From positions 1 to 59,590 of the forward strand of contig CAYWRM010000024.1 of NCBI GenBank assembly GCA_964460905.1: DNA of 59,590 bases, written 5' to 3'. The notes below the pieces were generated by a model. That model was given only the letters and a program-made list of their open reading frames with translations, was not told the DNA's origin and searched no databases. Below, piece by piece: positions 36,705-46,366 of this stretch. This DNA comes from GCA-002708315 sp964460905. GTDB taxonomy: Bacteria; Bacteroidota; Bacteroidia; Bacteroidales; F082. A program made the translations under genes and the position numbers. Position 1 is the first letter of the stretch, and every line of letters begins with the position of its first letter.

Positions 36705-38053
36705 ACAGTCGTAACAAAATAATGTATTTCCTTGGAATTGGGGGTATTGGCATGAGTGCACTTGCACGCTGGTACAACCATCAAGGTGCCACAATATTTG
36801 GTTATGACCTTAATAGAAGTCCTTTAACAGATGAACTAATAACTGAAGATATGACTCTTCATTTTGATGCAGATATCAGCCAAATCCCTGAGAATATTGA
36901 TATCGTAGTTTATACACCTGCTATCCCTTCTGATAATATTGAACTTGTTTATCTCAAAAATACTAAAATTCCAATCTTTAAAAGAGCCGAATTAATAGGA
37001 CAAATTACCAAAGATTACACTACAATTGCTGTTGCAGGAACACATGGTAAAACTAGCATTTCAGCATTAACAGCACATCTGCTTAAGCACAGTGGTGCTG
37101 ATGTTACAGCTTTTGTAGGGGGTATTTGTCGCAACTACAATTCTAACCTGATATTATCAAATTCAACTGAGTACTTAATTATAGAAGCCGACGAATACGA
37201 CAGATCACTACTTCAATTAGAGCCTGATATTGCAATAATTTCATCAATGGATGAGGATCATTTGGACATCTACCAGAATCATGATGACATTAAAACAACA
37301 TTTACCAGTTTTGCACAAAAACTATCAATTGATGGAGTTCTAATACATAATTCAAAATTAGACCCATTTTATAATATCCCTGGCAAACATATCTCTTATG
37401 GAATAACAGCTAATTCATCAATTTTTGCATCCAACATACATGTCTCCAATAAAAAATTTGTATTTGACATAGATACTGATATAGGCAAATTAAAAGATAT
37501 TGAAATTCAAGTTCCGGGAATTCATAATATTGAAAATACTTTGGCTGCCATTGCAGTAGCTATAGAAATTGGGTTATCTATTCCAGAAATTGTATCAGGA
37601 ATAAAAACTTTCAAGGGCGTGGAGCGAAGAATGGATTTCCGGATAGTAAATGAAAATATCATATATATTGATGACTACGCCCATCATCCTGAAGAAATCA
37701 AGGCAACAATATCTGCTGTAAAAGCACTATATCCCAATAAAAAAATAACCGGGATTTTTCAGCCTCATTTATTCAGCAGAACTAGAGATTTTACCAGAGA
37801 GTTTGCTAAAGAATTAAGCGAACTTGATGAAATAATCTTGATGGAAATTTATCCCGCAAGGGAAAAACCAATTCAAGGCATCACTTCACATACATTATTG
37901 GATTATATTGACAATAAAAGTGCCCAATTAATGAATAGCAAAGAAATATTAAACTATTTATCTGATAATCAACCTGAAGTATTACTTACAATGGGCGCAG
38001 GTGACATTGGATTACTAGTAAAAGAAATTGAAAAACTACTCTTAAACAATTGA
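36701..38053 (+). CDS. murC: UDP-MurNAc:L-alanine ligase MurC
   Basis: A 450-residue ligase adding the first stem residue. FLGIGGIGMSALA at 10-22; ATP loop AGTHGKT at 112-118; EADEYDRSLL near 157; DDYAHHPEEI near 325 and QPHLFSRT near 358. Overlaps murG and ftsQ by 4 bases each. Confidence 0.96.
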   Translation: MNSRNKIMYFLGIGGIGMSALARWYNHQGATIFGYDLNRSPLTDELITEDMTLHFDADISQIPENIDIVVYTPAIPSDNIELVYLKNTKIPIFKRAELIGQITKDYTTIAVAGTHGKTSISALTAHLLKHSGADVTAFVGGICRNYNSNLILSNSTEYLIIEADEYDRSLLQLEPDIAIISSMDEDHLDIYQNHDDIKTTFTSFAQKLSIDGVLIHNSKLDPFYNIPGKHISYGITANSSIFASNIHVSNKKFVFDIDTDIGKLKDIEIQVPGIHNIENTLAAIAVAIEIGLSIPEIVSGIKTFKGVERRMDFRIVNENIIYIDDYAHHPEEIKATISAVKALYPNKKITGIFQPHLFSRTRDFTREFAKELSELDEIILMEIYPAREKPIQGITSHTLLDYIDNKSAQLMNSKEILNYLSDNQPEVLLTMGAGDIGLLVKEIEKLLLNN

Positions 38054-38841
38054 AAAAAATAATTCAAATATCATTGTTTACTATTTCGGTAGTTGGTTTA
38101 TTAACACTAACCGGATTTATCATCATTGATAATATGCATAAAGATGTTTCTGATATCCAGGTTAATATTTATCGTAATGCTGAATTAGGTTTTATAAACC
38201 ACGAAGAAATATTGTCAACATTAAATGAAATTGATAGCCTGGTCGACCGTCAGGAAAGTGTTAATAAACTAGAGATAAACAATATAGAAACTTCCCACAT
38301 AGAAAAGCTATTAAGTAAAAATCCTTTCATTGACGAGGTTGACAGTTACCTAACCCTTAATGGAAAACTATTAATTAATATAAAAGAAAAAGAGCCTATT
38401 ATCAGAATTTATGACAAGAATAAAGGTGGATTTTACATCGATAATTATGGTGATATTTTTCCTGTAAGCTCTCAATATTCGCCACGGGTTTTAATTGCAA
38501 ATGGTTATATTAATGAAGAGGCAAATACAAATAGTAACATCTATGATACCATCTATGATAATACGGTATTTCAGGAATTATTTTTCCTCACTAAATTAAT
38601 AAATCAGAATAGTTTGTTAGAAGCTCAAATAAACCAGATTTACGTAAACAGCAAAGGTGAGTACGACTTAATACCGGAACTTGGCAATCATTTAGTTCAA
38701 CTTGGTACTCTCAACGACATACAAAACAAACTTCAAAACCTGGAAGGGTATTATAGAAAGAATCTTAAATCAAGCGATTGGGACAAATATAAGATAATAA
38801 ACCTAACATATAAAGATCAAATAGTTTGCACTAAAAAATAA
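38050..38841 (+). CDS. ftsQ: FtsQ-like cell division protein
   Basis: A 263-residue bitopic protein: cytoplasmic tail of a few residues, one membrane helix (about 5-27), then a POTRA-like region (about 35-115, HIEKLLSKNPFIDEVD) and a beta domain. It links the early and late divisome. The start is TTG at 38050 overlapping the murC stop (TTGA); the frame has no ATG near the membrane helix. Sequence conservation is low, so the call rests on topology and position. Confidence 0.85.
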   Translation: MKKIIQISLFTISVVGLLTLTGFIIIDNMHKDVSDIQVNIYRNAELGFINHEEILSTLNEIDSLVDRQESVNKLEINNIETSHIEKLLSKNPFIDEVDSYLTLNGKLLINIKEKEPIIRIYDKNKGGFYIDNYGDIFPVSSQYSPRVLIANGYINEEANTNSNIYDTIYDNTVFQELFFLTKLINQNSLLEAQINQIYVNSKGEYDLIPELGNHLVQLGTLNDIQNKLQNLEGYYRKNLKSSDWDKYKIINLTYKDQIVCTKK

Positions 38842-38845
38842 TCTC

Positions 38846-40165
38846 ATGGAATCTGAAATCATTGTCGGGCTCGATATCGGCACAACAAAAATAGCATGTA
38901 TAGTAGGTAGTAAAAATGAATACGGCAAAATTGAGATACTAGGCTACGGAAAAACTGAATCCATAGGTGTTAAGCGTGGTGTTGTTGCCAACATCGAAAA
39001 CACGGTTCAGTCAATACGGAAGGCCGTAAAGCAAGCCGAAGAAAAATCTGGTGTTGCTATTAAATATATAAATGTTGGAATTGCAGGACAGCATATTAAA
39101 AGTCATCAACACCGTGGAAACATTATTCGCGATGACGACGACAAAGAAATATCTAATGAAGAGATCCATAGCCTCACACAGAGCATGTATAAACTAGCAA
39201 TGGCTCCGGGTGAAGAGATAATTGATGTTATTCCGCAAGATTATATTATCGACAACGAAAGTGGAATAAGGGAACCAGTAGGCATGCTGGGCAATAATCT
39301 TGAGGCTAATTTTCATATTATTATTGGACAAACCGCATCAGCAAAAAATATTTATAAATGTATTAAAAAAGCTGATTTGGAGATGGTAAACCTCATACTT
39401 GAACCAATTGCATCAGCTGAAGCTGTACTTGGTGAAGAGGAGAAAGAAGCAGGAGTTGTACTTGTTGATATAGGCGGTGGAACAACTGATATTGCTATTT
39501 TTCAGGACAGTATTATACGCCATTCAGCAGTAATTCCATTTGGTGGTGATATTGTAACTGAAGATGTAAAAGAAGGGTGTACAATTATTAAAAAGCATGC
39601 TGAAGAATTAAAAGTAAAATTCGGATCAGCTCTTGCCAGCGAAAATCGTGATGATGAAGTGGTTGCAATACCGGGACTCAGAGGCCGACCAGCCAAGGAG
39701 ATAACACTTAAAAACCTTGCATCAATTATACAAGCACGTATGGAAGAAATTGTTGAGCAGATTTATTTTGAAATAAAAAACTCAGGATTCGAAAAGAAGC
39801 TAATTGCTGGTATTGTGCTAACTGGCGGTGGTGCTCAACTTAAACATATCGATCAGCTTACCGAATTCACAACAGGTATGGCAACTCGTATTGGTTATCC
39901 AAACGAACACCTTGCTGTAGGCGTAGTGGATGAAATGGCAAGCCCTATGTACGCAACAGGAATTGGCTTAGTAATTGAAGGTATCTCACGTTTCGATTAT
40001 GAAAAAGATAAGGAAGATAAGATGCTGATGGAAGAAGAAAATACCACTCAAAGCAGAAAAAGAAAGAAATCAGAGAAAAAGGGGAAAGGAGAGTTAGGAG
40101 AATCCGGACCTTCAAAATTTCTTGGTTTCTTACGAGATTGGTTTGAAAACGACACATCAGAATAA
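38846..40165 (+). CDS. ftsA: Cell division protein FtsA
   Basis: A 439-residue actin-like ATPase that tethers FtsZ to the membrane. Phosphate-1 loop GLDIGTTKIAC at 8-18; SHS2 (1C) domain about 85-165; VLVDIGGGTTDIA near 205; VLTGGGAQL near 323. A charged linker leads to a terminal amphipathic helix (PSKFLGFLRDWFEND) that should bind the membrane. Four bases after ftsQ; ftsZ follows after a 106-base gap. Confidence 0.96.
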   Translation: MESEIIVGLDIGTTKIACIVGSKNEYGKIEILGYGKTESIGVKRGVVANIENTVQSIRKAVKQAEEKSGVAIKYINVGIAGQHIKSHQHRGNIIRDDDDKEISNEEIHSLTQSMYKLAMAPGEEIIDVIPQDYIIDNESGIREPVGMLGNNLEANFHIIIGQTASAKNIYKCIKKADLEMVNLILEPIASAEAVLGEEEKEAGVVLVDIGGGTTDIAIFQDSIIRHSAVIPFGGDIVTEDVKEGCTIIKKHAEELKVKFGSALASENRDDEVVAIPGLRGRPAKEITLKNLASIIQARMEEIVEQIYFEIKNSGFEKKLIAGIVLTGGGAQLKHIDQLTEFTTGMATRIGYPNEHLAVGVVDEMASPMYATGIGLVIEGISRFDYEKDKEDKMLMEEENTTQSRKRKKSEKKGKGELGESGPSKFLGFLRDWFENDTSE

Positions 40166-40271
40166 CGTATTATTTAATACTTATTTAAATTAACTTTTTT
40201 TTGTTAAAAACTACTTAAATTATTTATTAAACAGCACATATCAATAGTCTATTTTTAATATGTCTTAAACT

Positions 40272-41855
40272 ATGACCGACATGATCACATTTCAACCAAA
40301 GCAACATCCCTCAATTATAAAAGTATTAGGAGTTGGTGGAGGCGGTTCAAACGCCGTAAACCATATGTTCAAACAGGGTATAAACGGTGTCGATTTTGCC
40401 GTTTGTAATACTGATTTGCAAGCTCTTGAGTCGAGTCCTGTTCCAACAAAAATTGGAATTGGTAACAAAAGTGGGTTAGGTGCCGGTGCAAATCCGCTGG
40501 TTGGAATGACTGCTGCGGAAGACTCTATAGACAAAATAAATGAACTATTAAATGATGAAAGTACTCAAATGCTTTTCATTACTGCAGGAATGGGTGGTGG
40601 TACAGGTACAGGTGCAGCACCAGTTATTGCAAAACTTGCACGAGAAATCGGTATTCTGACTGTAGGTATCGTAACTCTTCCTTTTGGATTTGAAGGCAGA
40701 AGAAGAAAACAACAAGCCGAATTAGGTATTAGCGAATTAAAAAAATACGTTGATGCATTACTAGTAATTAGTAACGACAAATTACGAGAACAATTTGGTA
40801 ACCTTGTGCTGGGTGAAGCATTTGCACAGGCAGATAATGTACTTTCATCAGCTGCCAAAGGAATTGCAGAACTTATTACCGTAACTGGTTATGTAAACGT
40901 TGATTTTGAAGATGTTAGAACCGTAATTAAAGATAGTGGCAAGGCCATAATGGGATCAGCAAAAGCCGAAGGTGAAAATCGGGCAGAAAAAGCTATAGTA
41001 GAAGCTATGAATTCACCACTTTTAAATGACAATGAAATAGCCGGTGCAACTGATATACTACTTTACATTACAACCGGTGAAGAAGATATCACTATGGATG
41101 AAATCACTGAAATAACTGATTATGTTCAAAAAGAAAGTGGTAGCGAAGCTGAAACAATATGGGGAACAGGCAAAGATGAATCACTTGGCAGAAATATTGG
41201 CATTACAATAATAGCCACAGGTTTTGATAATGTTAAAAAGGTACCAGAAAAGATAAATAAGCGTATTGGAATTATTGGTGAAGAAAATAAAACAGAAGAT
41301 AATCCTAACACTCCTGTTGTTTCCGATAATTCCGGTATTACTGAAATCTCCGAAATAATTGAAATAAAAAAGGTCACTAAAGAAACCACTACTACCTCCA
41401 TTGATAAACCTGAAGAAAGTAAAATTGTACATACACTGAGTGACGTTGATGAAAAACCAAAGAATGTAGAAGTCCCTGTTAGTAAACATGTGTCAAAGCC
41501 TGCATCACTTATCCATCGCTCCGAGGAACCTTACCTTAGCATAGGACATACTATTTCGTCTAAACAAAGCGAACCAACAACAGAGACTGTTGAACAACCT
41601 GCTGATAACGAAAGTATCTCAAAAAATGCTGCAGAAAGAATTAATAAATTAAAGAACTTAAGCATTAATTTACGTACTCCTGAAAAAGTTGCTGAATATG
41701 AAGATGAGCCGGCATTTATAAGAAAAAAAGTCCAACTTGATGAAACTGATTATTCTTCGGAATCAACAATTTCAAGGTACACTCTAGGTGAAGATTCCAA
41801 AAATCAGCCTGTTATTAAATCTGACAATTCTTTTTTGCATGATAATGTAGATTGA
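40272..41855 (+). CDS. ftsZ: Cell division GTPase FtsZ
   Basis: A 527-residue tubulin-like GTPase forming the Z ring. GTP-binding GGGTGTG at 108-114; T7-loop region VNVDFEDVRTV near 209; core ends near 320. A long, acidic, poorly ordered linker of about 180 residues follows, then the C-terminal peptide ending FLHDNVD, as in other Bacteroidota, for FtsA contact. The long linker makes it larger than E. coli FtsZ. The 106-base gap upstream may hold its own weak promoter (tatttttaa near 40251). Confidence 0.97.
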   Translation: MTDMITFQPKQHPSIIKVLGVGGGGSNAVNHMFKQGINGVDFAVCNTDLQALESSPVPTKIGIGNKSGLGAGANPLVGMTAAEDSIDKINELLNDESTQMLFITAGMGGGTGTGAAPVIAKLAREIGILTVGIVTLPFGFEGRRRKQQAELGISELKKYVDALLVISNDKLREQFGNLVLGEAFAQADNVLSSAAKGIAELITVTGYVNVDFEDVRTVIKDSGKAIMGSAKAEGENRAEKAIVEAMNSPLLNDNEIAGATDILLYITTGEEDITMDEITEITDYVQKESGSEAETIWGTGKDESLGRNIGITIIATGFDNVKKVPEKINKRIGIIGEENKTEDNPNTPVVSDNSGITEISEIIEIKKVTKETTTTSIDKPEESKIVHTLSDVDEKPKNVEVPVSKHVSKPASLIHRSEEPYLSIGHTISSKQSEPTTETVEQPADNESISKNAAERINKLKNLSINLRTPEKVAEYEDEPAFIRKKVQLDETDYSSESTISRYTLGEDSKNQPVIKSDNSFLHDNVD

Positions 41856-42045
41856 CGATGAAACACTAACATTGTAATTTCTGCATTGGCACAATTTTTA
41901 CAAATTACACAAACCTAAAGTAATAAACTTGTTATAAGTTATATGTTATTGGTTATATGCTAAAATCCAGCCGTTTTCATCTATAGATCAGCAACATATA
42001 AACATTAACTAATAACAAAAAACTATTAACTAATAACATTATCAC

Positions 42046-42053
42046 TATATTTG
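42046..42053 (+). promoter_or_regulatory. -7 box for the YqeY-like gene
   Basis: TATATTTG matches TAnnTTTG and lies 19 bases before the ATG at 42072. Because it overlaps a possible TTG start at 42051, it supports the downstream ATG. Confidence 0.45.
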
Positions 42054-42071
42054 CATCTAAAATTTACAATC

Positions 42072-42524
42072 ATGAGTCTTGAAATAACAATTAATAACGA
42101 CATTAAACAAGCAATGCTTGCACGCGACAAACGCAAACTTGGTGCCTTACGGGCTATTAAAGCAGCTTTGTTGCTGGAAAAAACCGGAACAGATGTTAGT
42201 GGTTCTGAAATTCCGGAAAGTGTTGAACTTAAACTCTTGCAAAAACTTGTAAAACAAAGAAAAGAATCATCAATCATTTATAAGGAACAAAACCGTGCTG
42301 ATTTAGCACAGGAAGAGAATTATCAAGCAGCAATAATTGAAAAGTATTTACCCGAACAAATGGGTGTAGATGAAATATCTCAGATTATCAAAACTATAAT
42401 TGATGAAACGGGAGCCTCAACAATGAAAGATATGGGTCGTGTAATGGGTATTACCACAAAACAACTAGCCGGCAAAGCTGACAATAAAACAGTTTCGAGT
42501 ATTGTAAAAAAAATGCTATCGTAG
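42072..42524 (+). CDS. GatB/YqeY-domain protein
   Basis: A 150-residue all-helical protein of the YqeY family, related to the tail of the GatB/E amidotransferase subunit. Visible features: KQAMLARDKRKLGALRAIKAA near 15, VKQRKESSIIYKEQ near 67, and the C-terminal KDMGRVMGITTKQLAGKAD near 121. A role in tRNA-linked amidation is suggested by homology but not proven for stand-alone members. The start is the ATG at 42072 because a promoter box covers the upstream TTG. Confidence 0.9.
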   Translation: MSLEITINNDIKQAMLARDKRKLGALRAIKAALLLEKTGTDVSGSEIPESVELKLLQKLVKQRKESSIIYKEQNRADLAQEENYQAAIIEKYLPEQMGVDEISQIIKTIIDETGASTMKDMGRVMGITTKQLAGKADNKTVSSIVKKMLS

Positions 42525-42566
42525 CATTACTATACTACCTATTTTCTTTCAACACTATTTTTAAGT

Positions 42567-43931
42567 ATGGATAATTCACCAAAACCTAACAATAACACAA
42601 CTGCATTTGTAAACCTTACTTTCCTGTTTTTTATGTGGGGTTTCATGACGGTGCTTAATGATATCCTAATACCTTATCTGAAAGGTGCTTTTGACTTAAA
42701 TCATACAAAAGCAATGCTGGTTCAGTTTGCCTTTTTTATGTCATACTTTATCGGATCAGTAGTTTATTTTATTATCTCTGTTGTAAAAGGTGACCCCATT
42801 AACAAGATTGGTTATAAGAAAGGAATTATTATAGGATTACTTATTTCAGGAGCCGGGGCACTCCTGTTTTACCCGGCTGCTCAATTCCAGATATATGGCT
42901 TTTTTCTAGCAGCATTGTTTGTTATGGGACTTGGGTTCACATTATTACAGATAGCTGCAAATCCATATGTTGCTATACTAGGTCCGCAAAAATCAGCATC
43001 ATCGCGTCTCAACCTTGCACAAGGATTCAACTCACTTGGTACAACAATTGCCCCTATTTTGGGTGGATATCTGATATTCACATTTTTTAAAGATACAACA
43101 GGATCAGATGCCGTTAAAATACCATATCTGGTTTTTGCACTAATTTTTGTTTTAATGGCCATCGCTATAAAAATAACCCCTCTCCCAAGGTTTACAAATC
43201 CTGATGAAGTCGTACCCGGATTTGGTGCCCTTAAACATCGTCAACTAGTGCTAGGTATGATTGCTATATTCATGTACGTTGGTGGTGAAGTAAGTATTGG
43301 CAGTATGCTTATCAGTTATTTAAACCTTCCTGAAATTGGTGGATTTAGTGATTCGGAAGCTAGCTTATATGTATCAATATATTGGGGAGGGCAAATGATT
43401 GGTAGGTTTTTGGGTGCAATTTCATTAAGTAGCATTAAGAAATCCACAAAACTTATAATAATGCCTGCCATTTCTGCAATTGCATTTGTAATAATCGGGA
43501 TTAGCACAAGCTTCGAATCAGCAATGATATATTTAGTTTTCCTTATAATAAATCTTATTGCATTTTACATCGGCAAATCATTACCAAATAAAACACTGTA
43601 CATATTTGCTGCCATAAATCTTGTATTCCTCGTAATTGCATTAACCAGCACAGGAGAATTAGCATTATGGACAATAATAGGGATTGGCTTATTCAATTCA
43701 ATTATGTGGTCAAATATTTTTACTCTTGCCATATCCGGATTAGGTAAACATACAAGCCAGGGATCGTCGCTTCTGGTTATGATGATTCTTGGAGGAGCTA
43801 TTCTACCCCTTTTAATGGGATTAGTTGCTGATAGTTTTGGAGTTCATATGTCGTTTATTATCCCGATTTTCAGTTATATATATATTGCCTATTATGGAAT
43901 TTCCGGTTATAAACCTGGTAAATTTGTTTAA
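42567..43931 (+). CDS. MFS sugar transporter, FHS family (FucP/GluP/NagP-like)
   Basis: A 454-residue inner-membrane H+-sugar symporter with about twelve helices. The start FLFFMWGFMTVLNDILIPYLK (key WGFMTVLNDILIP) and LLQIAANPYVAILGP near 130 followed by SSRLNLAQGFNSLGTTIAP are the signature of the fucose/glucose/galactose/GlcNAc FHS branch. The neighbouring glycosylasparaginase, which frees GlcNAc from glycan-Asn, makes GlcNAc or another glycoprotein-derived sugar a reasonable substrate, but this is inference. 36 bases separate the two genes. Confidence 0.9.
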   Translation: MDNSPKPNNNTTAFVNLTFLFFMWGFMTVLNDILIPYLKGAFDLNHTKAMLVQFAFFMSYFIGSVVYFIISVVKGDPINKIGYKKGIIIGLLISGAGALLFYPAAQFQIYGFFLAALFVMGLGFTLLQIAANPYVAILGPQKSASSRLNLAQGFNSLGTTIAPILGGYLIFTFFKDTTGSDAVKIPYLVFALIFVLMAIAIKITPLPRFTNPDEVVPGFGALKHRQLVLGMIAIFMYVGGEVSIGSMLISYLNLPEIGGFSDSEASLYVSIYWGGQMIGRFLGAISLSSIKKSTKLIIMPAISAIAFVIIGISTSFESAMIYLVFLIINLIAFYIGKSLPNKTLYIFAAINLVFLVIALTSTGELALWTIIGIGLFNSIMWSNIFTLAISGLGKHTSQGSSLLVMMILGGAILPLLMGLVADSFGVHMSFIIPIFSYIYIAYYGISGYKPGKFV

Positions 43932-43967
43932 ATTGCTGGCTACAAAATTGTAATATTCACAATAGAA

Positions 43968-44969
43968 ATGATTAACAGGAGAAAATTCATTGAAAAAGTT
44001 GCTGTGGCAGGAGCTTTAAGTCTTGTTCCTAATATTATTAAATCTCAAGATTCATCTGCTTCTGACGGAATCGAAACTGAACTTCCAGTTATTATATCTA
44101 CATGGAATCATGGTATTGACGCCAACGAAGCTGCAATGAGTGTTCTCAACAATGGCGGTACCGTTGTAGATGCTGTTGAACAAGGCGTTTGGATACCCGA
44201 GGCTGATCCTGATAATATGAGTGTAGGCATTGGTGGGTTTCCTGACAGGGAAGGTCATGTAACTCTTGACGCTTCCATTATGGGACCGGATGGTAATGCG
44301 GGATCTGTTTGCTTTTTAGAAAATATTGTTCATCCAATATCAGTTGCACGACTTGTAATGGATAGCACACCTCACGTTATGCTGTCAGGGGAAGGAGCCT
44401 TGCAATTTGCGCTGGAAAACGGATTTGAAAAACAAAACCTGTTAACACCAGCAGCCGAAAAAGCATGGAAAAAACAATTATCTAAATCCGGCTACAACCC
44501 CCAACCTAACTGGGAAAATGAACCAAATAAATTTCACGACACAATTGGTCTACTGGCTGTTGATGGTAATGGTGATATTGCCGGAGCCTGTACCACCAGC
44601 GGCATGGGCTTCAAAATACGTGGCCGGGTTGGCGATTCACCCATAATTGGAGCAGGCCTTTTTGTGGACAATGAAATTGGTGCAGCTACTGCAACCGGAA
44701 TGGGTGAGCTGGTTATGAAAACTCTTGGATCATTTCTTGTGGTTGAACTAATGAGAAATGGGCGAACACCACAACAAGCTGTAGAAGAAGCAGTAATGCG
44801 TATCGTAAAAAAAGTTCCTGACAATGAAAAATATCAGGTTGGATTTATAGCTGTTAACAAAAAAGGCCAAACAGGTGCATATTGTTTAAAACCAGGATTT
44901 AATTATGCGCTGTATCAAAATAACAAGAATATTCTAATCGATAGCGATTATTATTATAATAAAGAATAA
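43968..44969 (+). CDS. N4-(beta-GlcNAc)-L-asparaginase (glycosylasparaginase), Tat-exported
   Basis: A 333-residue Ntn-hydrolase that splits the GlcNAc-Asn bond of N-glycans. The N-terminus NRRKFIEKVAVAGALS is a twin-arginine signal, so it folds before export. The autocleavage site HDTIG is at 190-194, with Thr192 becoming the new N-terminal nucleophile. GDSPIIGAGLFVDNEIGAATATGMGE near 220-245 forms the substrate pocket. The same HDTIG site is known from the Elizabethkingia enzyme. Located just after a sugar transporter, suggesting a small glycoprotein-glycan salvage unit. Confidence 0.93.
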   Translation: MINRRKFIEKVAVAGALSLVPNIIKSQDSSASDGIETELPVIISTWNHGIDANEAAMSVLNNGGTVVDAVEQGVWIPEADPDNMSVGIGGFPDREGHVTLDASIMGPDGNAGSVCFLENIVHPISVARLVMDSTPHVMLSGEGALQFALENGFEKQNLLTPAAEKAWKKQLSKSGYNPQPNWENEPNKFHDTIGLLAVDGNGDIAGACTTSGMGFKIRGRVGDSPIIGAGLFVDNEIGAATATGMGELVMKTLGSFLVVELMRNGRTPQQAVEEAVMRIVKKVPDNEKYQVGFIAVNKKGQTGAYCLKPGFNYALYQNNKNILIDSDYYYNKE

Positions 44970-45018
44970 AGAATATTCTAAATACTATACAACCCTTTTA
45001 GTCATAGTAGTAATTTTT

Positions 45019-45026
45019 TACCTTTG
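45019..45026 (+). promoter_or_regulatory. -7 box for the GT2-DUF2062 gene
   Basis: TACCTTTG matches TAnnTTTG and lies 24 bases before the ATG at 45050. A TTTTA sequence about 18 bases upstream could serve as -33. Confidence 0.5.
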
Positions 45027-45049
45027 CCATCATAGCAAATTTCTCATGA

Positions 45050-46276
45050 ATGGGTAAAATTATACAAGAAAATATTTCATTCCATAACCAAAATATTTGT
45101 GTTATTATTCCCACATTTAATAATGCATCAACAATAGAAGGCGTTGTTGTTGGTGTACTCAAATATACAAATAACATTATAGTTGTAGATGATGGCTCAA
45201 CAGATGACACTTCTACAATATTACATAAATTCGATACCATTACTATTATCAAATATGATAAAAATATTGGAAAAGGTTGGGCTATTCGCAAAGGATTTGA
45301 AAGGGCATTATCATTGGGTTTTGAATATGCGATAACCATCGATTCTGATGCACAACACTTTCCTGATGACATTCCCCTTTTTATTGATGAACTGAAAAAA
45401 TATCCAGATTCGTTGTTTATTGGTTCGAGGGATATTGCTGCAGACGGGATGCCTTCAAAAAATACTTTTGCAAACAAGTTTTCTAACTTCTGGTATTGGG
45501 CAGAAACAAACATAAATCTGCCTGACACCCAATCAGGATTTAGGCTATATCCAATTAAGTTCTACAAAAACACAAAATTCTATACCAGCAAATATGAATT
45601 TGAAATAGAAGTGCTGGTAAGATCAGCCTGGAGTAATATCAAAGTAATTCCAATCCCCATAAAGGTATATTATCCACCCGAAGATGAACGTGTATCACAT
45701 TTCAGACCTCTCCCAGATTTTACAAGGATTAGCATACTTAATACTGTATTAGTTATCATTACATTTTTATATATAATTCCATTAAGAGTGATTAAATATC
45801 TAACTAATAATAAATTCATAAATGTAGTTAGGGAACAACTAATGTTACACAATGAAAATCCTGCAAAATTATCTACCGCTATAGGGTTTGGAATATTTAT
45901 GGGCATTTTTCCCATATGGGGATTCCAAATGATTGTGGCAGCATTATTAGCTCATTTTTTTAGGCTAAACAAGATAATAGTACTGGCTTTCTCAAATATT
46001 AGCTTACCACCTGTGATACCTTTCATTATTTATTTCAGCTATGCGGTTGGCGGATTAGTAATGAAAAATCCAAAAGAATTTACTGTTGAAACTATGTATT
46101 TTCTAAAAGATCAAATAGTAAATGGCAATTTTTACAACACGCTTAACGAATTTGGTTATAGCATATTACAATATATTATCGGGAGCATCCTATTAGGATT
46201 AATACTAGGGTTGAGCATTGGATTTTTATCATATATCATAATCAAATTAACCAAAAAAGAAAAGGCTTTTGAATAA
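45050..46276 (+). CDS. GT2 glycosyltransferase fused to a DUF2062 membrane domain
   Basis: A 408-residue protein. Residues 15-225 form a GT-A glycosyltransferase: VIIPTFNNASTIEGV, VVDDGSTDDT near 48, and TIDSDAQHFPDD near 97 as the DxD-type metal site, close to dolichyl-phosphate-sugar synthases. A membrane helix lies near 235, and DUF2062 (about 255-400) follows with GIFMGIFPIWGFQM and two to three helices. It probably transfers a sugar to a membrane lipid. The next gene, 90 bases on, is the MMPL/acyltransferase/methyltransferase fusion; this pair recurs in Bacteroidota lipid or aryl-polyene/flexirubin-type loci. Confidence 0.88.
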   Translation: MGKIIQENISFHNQNICVIIPTFNNASTIEGVVVGVLKYTNNIIVVDDGSTDDTSTILHKFDTITIIKYDKNIGKGWAIRKGFERALSLGFEYAITIDSDAQHFPDDIPLFIDELKKYPDSLFIGSRDIAADGMPSKNTFANKFSNFWYWAETNINLPDTQSGFRLYPIKFYKNTKFYTSKYEFEIEVLVRSAWSNIKVIPIPIKVYYPPEDERVSHFRPLPDFTRISILNTVLVIITFLYIIPLRVIKYLTNNKFINVVREQLMLHNENPAKLSTAIGFGIFMGIFPIWGFQMIVAALLAHFFRLNKIIVLAFSNISLPPVIPFIIYFSYAVGGLVMKNPKEFTVETMYFLKDQIVNGNFYNTLNEFGYSILQYIIGSILLGLILGLSIGFLSYIIIKLTKKEKAFE

Positions 46277-46366
46277 AGAAAATAGTAAAATGATCTAAAC
46301 AAATTTTCGAAAACTGCATATGATATAAATTAACCTGACAATAGTGACAACCAGATAGCAACAATT

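Noticed and set aside
41935..42040. Repeated attaactaataaca words upstream of the YqeY-like gene as a CRISPR or iteron array
   Set aside because: Only two direct copies and a loose inverted relative, in very AT-rich DNA; no regular spacing.
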